The notes beneath the pieces are model-generated. The model searched no databases. It saw only the letters and a program-made list of their open reading frames with translations, and was not told where the DNA came from. A DNA stretch of 6,396 nt from Epsilonproteobacteria bacterium 4484_65 (GTDB lineage: Bacteria; Campylobacterota; Campylobacteria; Campylobacterales; Sulfurovaceae): NCBI GenBank assembly GCA_002085305.1, contig NATJ01000066.1, positions 1-6,396 of the forward strand, given 5' to 3'. Positions 1 through 5,926 of the stretch are shown in pieces. The translations under genes and the position numbers were made by a program. Every line of letters begins with the position of its first letter. The first letter of the stretch is position 1.

Positions 1-1
1 T

Positions 2-517
2 TCTTTACATAAATATCCAGAGATTGAGATATCTATGAATGTAGATCTTGATGATCTTTATAATGCAGATATGATGAAACTTATTACAAAACAGCTATAT
101 CGCCATAGAGGTCTTGCAAACAGGCTCAGCTTTGAGATACTGGAAAGTAAGGAAATCAAGGATTATGATGAAGTTGCATTGATCTTTCAGCAGTTAAAGA
201 CGTTTGGCTCAAAGATTGCCATCGATGATTTTGGAAGCGGATATGCAAGTTATGTCTATTTGATCAAACTTGATATAGATATTTTGAAGATTGATGGAAG
301 TCTTATTGAAGAGTTGTCATTTTCTCCAGAACGTACAAAAATAATGTTAAGTTCTATTAATGATTTAGCTGAAAGGTATCAATATAGGGTAGTGGCTGAA
401 TTCGTTTCATCTAAAGAGATATATGAAATGGTTAGTGAACTGGGTATAGAATACTCACAAGGATATTATTTGGGAGAACCAAAACTTTTAGAATCATATT
501 TAGATAAAAAAGAGTAA
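2..517 (+). CDS. EAL-domain protein, C-terminal part (cut by left edge)
   Basis: The frame is open from the left edge, so the ATG at 35 is internal and not a start. The translated part is the second half of an EAL domain, the family that hydrolyses or binds cyclic-di-GMP. Visible motifs, in order, are ISMNVDL (the metal-site Asn strand), FEILES (catalytic Glu), IAIDDFGSGYASY from 218 (paired Asp, loop 6), LKIDGSLI (catalytic Lys), VVAEFVSSKE (Glu of the AEGVE-like motif) and YSQGYYLGEP (conserved Gln). Most residues expected in an active phosphodiesterase are therefore present. The second Glu of the classical AEGVE motif is replaced by Ser. The EAL signature itself and any N-terminal GGDEF, PAS or sensor domain lie outside the window. 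The protein ends about ten residues after the domain, as is usual. It lies upstream of a separate promoter, so it is probably not part of the following operon. The family is secure; activity is inference. Confidence 0.9.
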   Translation, partial: SLHKYPEIEISMNVDLDDLYNADMMKLITKQLYRHRGLANRLSFEILESKEIKDYDEVALIFQQLKTFGSKIAIDDFGSGYASYVYLIKLDIDILKIDGSLIEELSFSPERTKIMLSSINDLAERYQYRVVAEFVSSKEIYEMVSELGIEYSQGYYLGEPKLLESYLDKKE

Positions 518-531
518 GTACTTTTGCTCTT
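510..531 (+). terminator. Possible hairpin overlapping the EAL stop codon
   Basis: AAGAGTAAG at 510-518 can pair with TTTGCTCTT at 523-531 around a TACT loop, giving nine pairs of which two are G-U. It overlaps the TAA stop (515-517) and ends just before the promoter of the next operon. No T-run follows on the + strand, so it is at best a weak or factor-assisted terminator. On the opposite strand the same hairpin is followed by a run of T, but no minus-strand gene needs it. Low confidence. Confidence 0.25.
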
Positions 532-550
532 AAACCTATTTGGCTATAAT
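524..550 (+). promoter_or_regulatory. Sigma70-type promoter for the polyprenyl synthase-hemA-proS operon
   Basis: A perfect TATAAT lies at 545-550. A weak -35-like TTGCTC lies at 524-529 (15-base spacer) inside T-rich sequence, which fits Campylobacterota promoters: these depend mainly on the -10 box and periodic T tracts. The expected start site is near 557, giving a leader of about 140 bases before the first start codon at 697. It is the only strong promoter candidate I see ahead of the tightly packed genes from 697 to 5810, so it probably drives them all. Confidence 0.6.
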
Positions 551-615
551 AATCTCCTTTAAAAATAAAGAAAATATATTTGAGGAGCATGAAAACATAT
601 CAGAACTTTGGTGAT

Positions 616-650
616 AGATAGAGAGATTTGTGATTGAAAAAACTCTATCT
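616..650 (+). other. Leader stem-loop upstream of polyprenyl synthase
   Basis: AGATAGAG at 616-623 is the exact reverse complement of CTCTATCT at 643-650, giving an 8-bp stem with a 19-base A-rich loop inside the predicted transcript leader. Further on, GTAAT-C-ATTAC at 666-676 is a short perfect dyad close to the ribosome binding site. Neither matches a riboswitch I recognise, and there is no T-run to make the stem a terminator. It may be a regulatory RNA structure or chance. Confidence 0.25.
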
Positions 651-696
651 TCATTGAACTTGTAGGTAATCATTACTCAGTGTGAATAGGAAATAG

Positions 697-1593
697 ATGT
701 TAAGTGCCGTTGAAAGAAAGATAGAACAGTTTGTAAGTGACCTGAATGACAAAGAGGTCTCAGGGCTTTACACGAAGCTTCCTCATGGAAAAAGACTTCG
801 TGCAAAACTCATTTTGAAGATCGCAGGGACAAATCTCTCTGTAGTAAAAACTGCAGCGATCGTTGAGATGATACATGCAGCGAGTCTTCTTCATGATGAT
901 GTCATAGACGATGCCTATACACGTCGGAATAAACCTTCCATCAACGCACTTTACGGTAATAAAACAGCCATTATGTTAGGCGATATCCTCTACTCTAAAG
1001 GCTTTTTAGAGTTAAACAATATCAGTCCGGAAGTGGCTAAGATAGTCTCTAATTCTGTTGTACAACTCAGTCTGGGTGAACTTAAAGATGTTTCACTCTC
1101 TAAAGCGTTTAATTTAGATAAAGAGATTTATCTTGAAATGATCTATCAAAAGACTGCTTCTCTTATGGAAGCGGCTGCAGGGGCTGCTGCTGTGCTTGCA
1201 GGTAAAAACAAAGCAGCTTATATGACCTATGGTAGAAATTTGGGTATCGCTTTTCAGATGATAGATGATATACTGGATATTACCATGGATTCTGAGACCT
1301 TGGGTAAACCGGCACTTCATGATTTTGAAGAGGGTAAAACCACACTGCCGTATATTTATCTTTATGAAGTGTTGAATGCCCAAGAACAAGATATACTCAA
1401 ATCTTTACATACAAAAAAACTATCTAAAGACGAAGAAGTGTGGATCAAAGCGAAGATGCAAGAGCATGGAGTGATCCAAAAAAGCTATGCAGAAGCAAAA
1501 CTATTGGTAGAAGAGGCTATTTCTTTAATGAATGCATTGGGTGAAGATGCATTGAGTAGTATTGCATTGGCAATGATAGAGAGGGATTTTTAA
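697..1593 (+). CDS. Polyprenyl diphosphate synthase (long-chain trans-isoprenyl transferase)
   Basis: The 298-residue protein belongs to the trans-isoprenyl diphosphate synthase family (IspB-like). These enzymes add isopentenyl diphosphate units to an allylic primer in the cytoplasm to make the side chain of quinones, here probably menaquinone. Visible motifs are GKRLRAKL (31-38, substrate-binding Lys and Arg), the first Asp-rich motif LLHDDVIDD with D67, D68 and D71, and the second Asp-rich motif QMIDDILD with D190, D191 and D194. GKPALHDFEEGKTTLP follows. The residue five places before the first Asp motif is small (Ala62), as in long-chain enzymes and unlike farnesyl synthases with a bulky aromatic there. 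Exact chain length cannot be read. Length is normal and all catalytic motifs are intact. The ATG at 697 follows AGGA at 688-691. It is first in the operon, and its TAA overlaps the hemA start by one base. Confidence 0.93.
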   Translation: MLSAVERKIEQFVSDLNDKEVSGLYTKLPHGKRLRAKLILKIAGTNLSVVKTAAIVEMIHAASLLHDDVIDDAYTRRNKPSINALYGNKTAIMLGDILYSKGFLELNNISPEVAKIVSNSVVQLSLGELKDVSLSKAFNLDKEIYLEMIYQKTASLMEAAAGAAAVLAGKNKAAYMTYGRNLGIAFQMIDDILDITMDSETLGKPALHDFEEGKTTLPYIYLYEVLNAQEQDILKSLHTKKLSKDEEVWIKAKMQEHGVIQKSYAEAKLLVEEAISLMNALGEDALSSIALAMIERDF

Positions 1594-2900
1594 TGTATTA
1601 TCAAGTGGTGAGTTTTTCTCATAAAAGTTGTGATCAAGGGATGAGAGAGAAGTTGGCTTTTGCCAACGATGAAGAGAAAAGAGAGATGCTAGACCAGCTT
1701 ACAACCTTTGAGTTTGTCTATGAAGCATTTATCGTGTCTACCTGTAACCGGGTGGAGATCGTACTTGCAACAAGAGATAACTTTTCAAGTTACCATGCTG
1801 TACTTGGGCTTATGAGCCAAAGGGGTGATCTGAACTTTTATGAGCTTAAAACTTCTGCAAAACGTTATGATGATGAAGAAGCAGTAGAACACATCTTCTC
1901 TGTTGTCTCCTCTTTGGATTCTTTGGTGATAGGTGAGTCTCAGATCACAGGGCAGGTGAAAGAAGCATTTAAATTTTCGCATGCAAACGGCACGGCAGGA
2001 CGTAAACTCAACCGTGTTATCTCTTATGCTGTAAAGTGTGCGGCAGAGGTGCGAAATGCAACCAATATCTCACAAAACCCTATCTCCATCGCTTCTGTGG
2101 CAGTGGCTCAGGCACATAAACTTTTGGGTGACAATATGCAGGGTATGAAAGGTATCGTTGTGGGTGCCGGTGATATGGGTGTGCTTGCAGCAAAACATTT
2201 ACTTAGAGTAGGGTGTGATGTCGTACTCATAGGGCGTGACCTTGAAAAAGTACAAGCTGTAGCAGATAGTTTAGGTGAAAATGTAAAAGCAGATACTATG
2301 GATGAACTGCCTAAGTATATCAATAGATATCGCCTCCTGTTTTCTGCAACTTCTTCAAAAGAACAAGTGGTCACAAGAGATATGATAGAGAATGAAACAC
2401 TGCCAAGACACTGGTTCGATATGGCGATTCCTCGTGATATAGAAGATATGGATCTTGAAAAGCTGCAGCTTTTTCGTATAGATGATCTACGTAGTATCTC
2501 CAATGATAATCATGCTTTGCGTGAAGAGCAGGCAGTAAGGGCAGCTGAGATCGTAGGTCAGTATAAAGAGGAGTTTTATACATGGCTCAGAGCACTCTCT
2601 ATTGAACCTGTGATCAAGCAGATGAGAGAACACGTCTCTGGAGCCATAGATAAAGAGATGCATAGAGCCATACAAAAAGGTTTTGTGCCTCAAGAGTATG
2701 AAGATAATATGCGAAAAATGGCAGAGCAAATGTTTAACCGTTTTTTACATGACCCGACGCAAAATCTTAGACACTCCTCTGTAGAGAAAAAGAATGCAAA
2801 CTGTATTGAAGCTGTGAAAAAAATGTTCAATATAGATACGGAAAATATCGACTTTAAACAATACAAAAATGACCACCATACAAAAGGATACAGCGCGTGA
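1593..2900 (+). CDS. hemA: Glutamyl-tRNA reductase
   Basis: HemA reduces glutamyl-tRNA(Glu) with NADPH to glutamate-1-semialdehyde, the committed step of the C5 route to heme, in the cytoplasm. The 435-residue protein is full length for the family. The N-terminal catalytic domain carries STCNRVE with the nucleophilic Cys51, then [17 protein letters not shown] and the [10 protein letters not shown] segment. The NADPH-binding Rossmann domain shows [17 protein letters not shown], and the conserved [10 protein letters not shown] follows. The helical C-terminal dimerisation domain, with QAVRAAEIV and a long spinal helix, ends the protein. The ATG at 1593 overlaps the previous stop as TAATG, with GAGGGA at 1581-1586 as ribosome binding site, which suggests translational coupling. 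The stop overlaps the proS GTG start by four bases. Catalytic residues appear intact, in contrast to the damaged hemC further downstream. Confidence 0.97.
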   Translation: MYYQVVSFSHKSCDQGMREKLAFANDEEKREMLDQLTTFEFVYEAFIVSTCNRVEIVLATRDNFSSYHAVLGLMSQRGDLNFYELKTSAKRYDDEEAVEHIFSVVSSLDSLVIGESQITGQVKEAFKFSHANGTAGRKLNRVISYAVKCAAEVRNATNISQNPISIASVAVAQAHKLLGDNMQGMKGIVVGAGDMGVLAAKHLLRVGCDVVLIGRDLEKVQAVADSLGENVKADTMDELPKYINRYRLLFSATSSKEQVVTRDMIENETLPRHWFDMAIPRDIEDMDLEKLQLFRIDDLRSISNDNHALREEQAVRAAEIVGQYKEEFYTWLRALSIEPVIKQMREHVSGAIDKEMHRAIQKGFVPQEYEDNMRKMAEQMFNRFLHDPTQNLRHSSVEKKNANCIEAVKKMFNIDTENIDFKQYKNDHHTKGYSA

Positions 2901-4606
2901 GATTTTCAAGATTATTAATCCCTACTACCAAAGAGACCCCAAATGATGCAACATTGGCAAGTCATATCTATTTGATCCGTGGAGGATTCATCCAGTCTGT
3001 AGGCGGAAGTGGGCTTTATAACTTTTTACCATTGGGTAAAAAAGTATTAGATAAAGTACGTGCAGTTGTAAAAGATGAGTTAGACCAAGCAGGTTGTCAA
3101 GAGGTCAGTCTCAGTTTTGTGACCCCTGCATCACTTTGGCAGGAGAGTGGACGTTTTGAGAAGTATGGTAAAGAACTTTTACGTTTTAAAGACCGTAAAA
3201 ACAATGACTTTATCTTAGGACCGACACATGAAGAGATGATGGTCAACCTTGTAAGGCAAAGTGTGAAGAGTTATAAGCAGTTGCCTTTGAACCTCTATCA
3301 GATCAACCTCAAGTTCCGTGATGAGATAAGGCCTCGTTTCGGTTTGATGCGTGGACGTGAGTTTTTGATGAAAGACGGCTACAGTTTTCATGCATCGCAA
3401 GAAGACATGCAAAGAGAATTTGCTTTGATGGAAGAGACATATAAAAAGATCTTTACACGTTTGGGGCTGGAGTTTAGAGTAGTTGAAGCTGATTCCGGTG
3501 CGATAGGCGGTAGTGGAAGTAAAGAGTTTATGGTACTTGCCGATTCCGGTGAAGATACTATCGTGGTATGTGACAGTTGTGAATATGGTGCCAACATCGA
3601 AGCGGCAGTACGCAAAGAGAAAGCCTGTGAATCAGAAGCACCTGAAGCTGTATTTGCCAAGTTTCATACACCAGCCACAGAAACCATAGAAGAATTGAGT
3701 AAGTTTTTCCATGTGGATCCTTATTATCTGGTAAAGACTGTAGCAAAAAAAGCACTCTTTGACGAGGGTGAGACAAAAGTAATACTCTTTGCACTTAGAG
3801 GTTCGGATGAACTTCAAGAAGTCAAAGCATGTAATGCTGTGAATGCAAATGATCTGGTAGATATTTCTGAAGAGGAATTGGCTGAGGTTGGTTTAGTCGC
3901 AGGCTATATGGGACCTACAGTTGTACCAGAAGGTGTAAGTATTGTATTGGATAACACTCTTAAGGAAGCAAGCTCTATGATATGTGGAGCCAATGAAAAA
4001 GACTATCATCTCATAGGTAACAGTTTCATAGGTGTAGAAGCTGACTATCATGACCTTGTAGCTGTACAAGAGGGAGACTTATGTCCTTGTTGTGGAGAAC
4101 CTATGCGTTATACCAAAGGGATAGAAGCAGGACATATCTTCCAGCTTGGCACACAGTATTCAGAGCCATTGGGAGCGAACTTCTTAGATGAAAATGGTAA
4201 ATCACAACCTATGGTCATGGGAACTTATGGCATAGGGGTAAGCCGTTTGCTTGCAGCGATTATCGAGCAGAACCATGATGATAAAGGGTGTATCTGGACA
4301 AAAGAGTCTGCACCGTTTGACTTGCAGGTCATTATCTCAAATATAAAAGATGATGAGCAAGTGGCTTTAGGTGAAAAACTTTATGAAGGGTTGAAAGCTA
4401 AAGGGTTGGATGTTCTTCTTGATGACAGAAAAGAGAGATTTGGCCCAAAGATAAAAGATTATGAACTTTTAGGTGTTCCTCAAGCAGTGATCATTGGTAA
4501 AAAACTACAAGATGGTCTCGTAGAGTTTGTGAGTAGAGAAGGACTTGTAAAAGAAGAAGTCTCTGCAGATACTATTTTAGATGTAGTGATGCAAAAGGTT
4601 AACTAG
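2897..4606 (+). CDS. proS: Prolyl-tRNA synthetase, bacterial type with editing domain
   Basis: ProS charges tRNA(Pro) with proline in the cytoplasm. The 569 residues match the long bacterial form (E. coli has about 572). Class II motif 1 lies around [16 protein letters not shown]. Motif 2 is [17 protein letters not shown] starting at Phe140. The YbaK-like insertion domain, which hydrolyses Ala-tRNA(Pro), occupies roughly residues 225-385; it contains a Lys at 280 in LVKTVAKK, matching the key editing Lys of E. coli, and the GYMGPTVVP loop. [16 protein letters not shown] and motif 3 [11 protein letters not shown] (from Gly442) follow, then the C-terminal anticodon-binding domain with [22 protein letters not shown]. 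The Cys pairs CDSC and CPCC flanking the insertion are usual in this type. The GTG start overlaps the hemA stop by four bases, with AAAAGGA at 2882-2888 giving an 8-base spacing. Nothing is broken. Confidence 0.97.
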   Translation: MRFSRLLIPTTKETPNDATLASHIYLIRGGFIQSVGGSGLYNFLPLGKKVLDKVRAVVKDELDQAGCQEVSLSFVTPASLWQESGRFEKYGKELLRFKDRKNNDFILGPTHEEMMVNLVRQSVKSYKQLPLNLYQINLKFRDEIRPRFGLMRGREFLMKDGYSFHASQEDMQREFALMEETYKKIFTRLGLEFRVVEADSGAIGGSGSKEFMVLADSGEDTIVVCDSCEYGANIEAAVRKEKACESEAPEAVFAKFHTPATETIEELSKFFHVDPYYLVKTVAKKALFDEGETKVILFALRGSDELQEVKACNAVNANDLVDISEEELAEVGLVAGYMGPTVVPEGVSIVLDNTLKEASSMICGANEKDYHLIGNSFIGVEADYHDLVAVQEGDLCPCCGEPMRYTKGIEAGHIFQLGTQYSEPLGANFLDENGKSQPMVMGTYGIGVSRLLAAIIEQNHDDKGCIWTKESAPFDLQVIISNIKDDEQVALGEKLYEGLKAKGLDVLLDDRKERFGPKIKDYELLGVPQAVIIGKKLQDGLVEFVSREGLVKEEVSADTILDVVMQKVN

Positions 4607-5032
4607 ATGTTACTTATTATAGCTATACCATTTTTACTGTTGGAACTGTATCTCTCTCTTGAAGTAGGTGAGAACATAGGTTTTCTCTGGTCTGCCATAT
4701 GGATAGTAGTAAGTATGCTTATAGGGTTCAGGGTACTTCAGTCCTCCTCTTTAACGCTTATGGGAAATTTGAATGCTGTCTCTAGAGGCAAGCTAAGTAT
4801 GCAAAGCTTTCAAAATGCAAGTACGGCTTATCTTTTAGGTGCGATATTGCTTATCATTCCAGGGGTATTGACAGACTTTTTAGGCTTAGTTGCACTTGGC
4901 TACACAGTATATTTACAATTTGTCGCTAAAATAACACCCGAACAAACAAAATTTGATACAAAAAAAGGAGATGATAATGTCATTGATGTCGAAATTATTG
5001 ACGAGCACACTGATCGTAACAGTCGCTCTTAG
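4607..5032 (+). CDS. fxsA: FxsA-family inner-membrane protein
   Basis: This 141-residue hydrophobic protein fits the FxsA family. The family is named after an E. coli protein whose overexpression relieves F-plasmid exclusion of phage T7; its normal role is unknown. The N-terminus IPFLLLELYLSLEVGENIG followed by a second hydrophobic stretch (about 26-43, ending FRVLQSS) is typical, as is the later AYLLGAILLIIPGVLTDFLG (about 74-93), followed by another hydrophobic run to about 107. That makes three to four membrane segments with a short polar, acidic cytoplasmic tail (DDNVIDVEIIDE). The ATG at 4607 directly follows the proS TAG with no gap, and AAAAGG at 4593-4598 is the ribosome binding site. 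The last 56 bases also encode the start and signal peptide of the next gene in another frame. Neighbouring proS and hemC match its position in Campylobacter as I remember it. Family confident; function unknown. Confidence 0.88.
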   Translation: MLLIIAIPFLLLELYLSLEVGENIGFLWSAIWIVVSMLIGFRVLQSSSLTLMGNLNAVSRGKLSMQSFQNASTAYLLGAILLIIPGVLTDFLGLVALGYTVYLQFVAKITPEQTKFDTKKGDDNVIDVEIIDEHTDRNSRS

Positions 5033-5810
5033 TGCATCTGCACAACCAGATAATAAATCATTAGTTAACTATGTTAAAAAAAGTGTGGTGAAGAATCCTG
5101 AAGTAAAAGTAAATGGCGTAACTGTCATTGAGAGTAAAACGGTAAAAGCACTTCCGGGTTGGACAGTGCTTCTAACAACTATGGATCTGACATACAAGAA
5201 AAAAGAGATACATGCACCGGAGACCATGTTCATCAAAGATGGACTTATTACAGGGCATTTAGTCAACCTGAAGACAGGTAAAGATTATCGTAATGAGATC
5301 AAACCAACAGTACCTGCAAGTATGTACAATGATGCACATCTTCTTTTTGGTAATAAAGATGCAAAGCATAAAGTACTTATTTTCTCTGATCCCCAATGCC
5401 CATTCTGCCAAGAGTTAGTACCTGAGATCTTTAAGGCAGCCAGAGAGAATCCGACAACGTTGGCAGTCTATTACTACCATTTGCCACTTTTAAGGATCCA
5501 TCCTGTTTCTGATGTGCTGACACGTGTAATGCATGTAGCACAACATGAGGGTAAAGCGGATATGGTAGACAAGATCTATAGTTTAAAGATCGATCCAAGA
5601 GAGACGAACGTAACTAAAATACTGGCAGCAGTAAAAAAACATGCAAATTATGATGTAACTCCGGCACAGATAGATGCTAAAAAAGTGAAAGCTGCCATTA
5701 AAGCTGATGCAGCAGCAGCAGGAAAAATGATGGTTTCCGGAACGCCTACTATATATCTTGATGGTCAGTGGGATAAAATGAGAAACGGTTATGAAAAATT
5801 CATAAAATAA
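4977..5810 (+). CDS. Periplasmic DsbC/DsbA-like thioredoxin-fold protein
   Basis: The 277-residue protein probably makes, reduces or shuffles disulfide bonds in the periplasm. An N-terminal signal peptide covers about residues 1-22 (Lys6, a hydrophobic stretch LLTSTLIVTVAL, cleavage after ASA). Residues about 25-110 form a separate domain, with LPGWTVLLTT and MFIKDGLITGHLV, reminiscent of DsbC/DsbG dimerisation domains. The thioredoxin-like catalytic domain follows, with VLIFSDPQCPFCQ giving the redox pair Cys141 and Cys144, and the cis-proline loop GTPTIYLDG with Pro257. The CPFC dipeptide is neither the CPHC of E. coli DsbA nor the CGYC of DsbC, so oxidase versus isomerase is undecided. I chose ATG 4977 because AGGAG at 4966-4970 lies six bases upstream. 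TTG 4953 has no ribosome binding site and would lengthen the region before the signal; ATG 4986 is possible. The gene overlaps fxsA by 56 bases. Confidence 0.85.
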   Translation: MSLMSKLLTSTLIVTVALSASAQPDNKSLVNYVKKSVVKNPEVKVNGVTVIESKTVKALPGWTVLLTTMDLTYKKKEIHAPETMFIKDGLITGHLVNLKTGKDYRNEIKPTVPASMYNDAHLLFGNKDAKHKVLIFSDPQCPFCQELVPEIFKAARENPTTLAVYYYHLPLLRIHPVSDVLTRVMHVAQHEGKADMVDKIYSLKIDPRETNVTKILAAVKKHANYDVTPAQIDAKKVKAAIKADAAAAGKMMVSGTPTIYLDGQWDKMRNGYEKFIK

Positions 5811-5813
5811 TAA

Positions 5814-5898
5814 TGTAGGGTGGATTCACCCACCGCCAAAGTGAAATTGGCAAACTATTAATATTTAAATTTTAAATGGTGGGTAAGCCCACCCTACA
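5814..5898. repeat. REPIN-like nested inverted repeat (two inverted REP hairpins)
   Basis: The 21-base outer arms, 5814-5834 and 5878-5898, are inverted copies of each other with 18 of 21 positions paired. Each arm is also a hairpin. The left one is GGGTG-GATT-CACCC (5818-5831) and the right one GGTGGG-TAAG-CCCACC (5878-5893). Each hairpin has GTAG at its outer foot (5815-5818, and CTAC at 5894-5897 on the other strand). GTAG next to a short GC-rich palindrome is the mark of REP sequences mobilised by RAYT (Y1 tyrosine) transposases, and two inverted copies form a REPIN. The spacer holds GCCAA/TTGGC (5835-5851) and the A/T palindrome ATTTAAA-T-TTTAAAT (5863-5877). No transposase gene lies in the window. 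The folded RNA could also slow transcription between the dsb-like gene and hemC, but there is no T-run. Confidence 0.65.
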
Positions 5899-5900
5899 CG

Positions 5901-5907
5901 TATAAAT
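5901..5907 (+). promoter_or_regulatory. Possible -10 box for hemC
   Basis: TATAAAT lies just after the inverted repeat and would start transcription near 5914, only 4 to 13 bases before the candidate hemC start codons. The corresponding -35 region falls inside the GC-rich right arm and matches nothing. If real, hemC mRNA would have a very short leader, which would fit the lack of a clear ribosome binding site. Weak evidence. Confidence 0.2.
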
Positions 5908-5926
5908 CAATTACAAAGTGAAACAA

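Noticed and set aside
35..37. ATG at 35 as a genuine start of a short EAL protein
   Set aside because: The frame is open to the left edge and the residues before it (KYPEIEIS) continue the EAL fold, so the gene simply enters from outside the window.
589..621. A 10-codon frame (MKTYQNFGDR) after GAGGAG in the leader, as a leader peptide gene
   Set aside because: The ribosome binding site is only one base from the ATG, which is too close for efficient initiation, and the peptide shows no run of a regulatory amino acid. It is mentioned only as part of the leader finding.
2108..2503. Open frame of 131 codons on the minus strand, opposite hemA
   Set aside because: It lies wholly inside hemA, its translation is rich in Ser, Ile and Cys with no recognisable motif, and it has no ribosome binding site context. 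The same applies to the other minus-strand frames opposite the polyprenyl synthase, proS and the dsb-like gene.
4953..4976. TTG at 4953 as start of the dsb-like protein
   Set aside because: It has no ribosome binding site and adds charged residues (QKKE) before the signal peptide. AGGAG at 4966-4970 points to the ATG at 4977.
5814..5898. Intrinsic terminator for the operon
   Set aside because: The hairpin is strong, but no T-run follows on either strand, and the GTAG feet plus inverted duplicate hairpins fit a REP-type repeat better.
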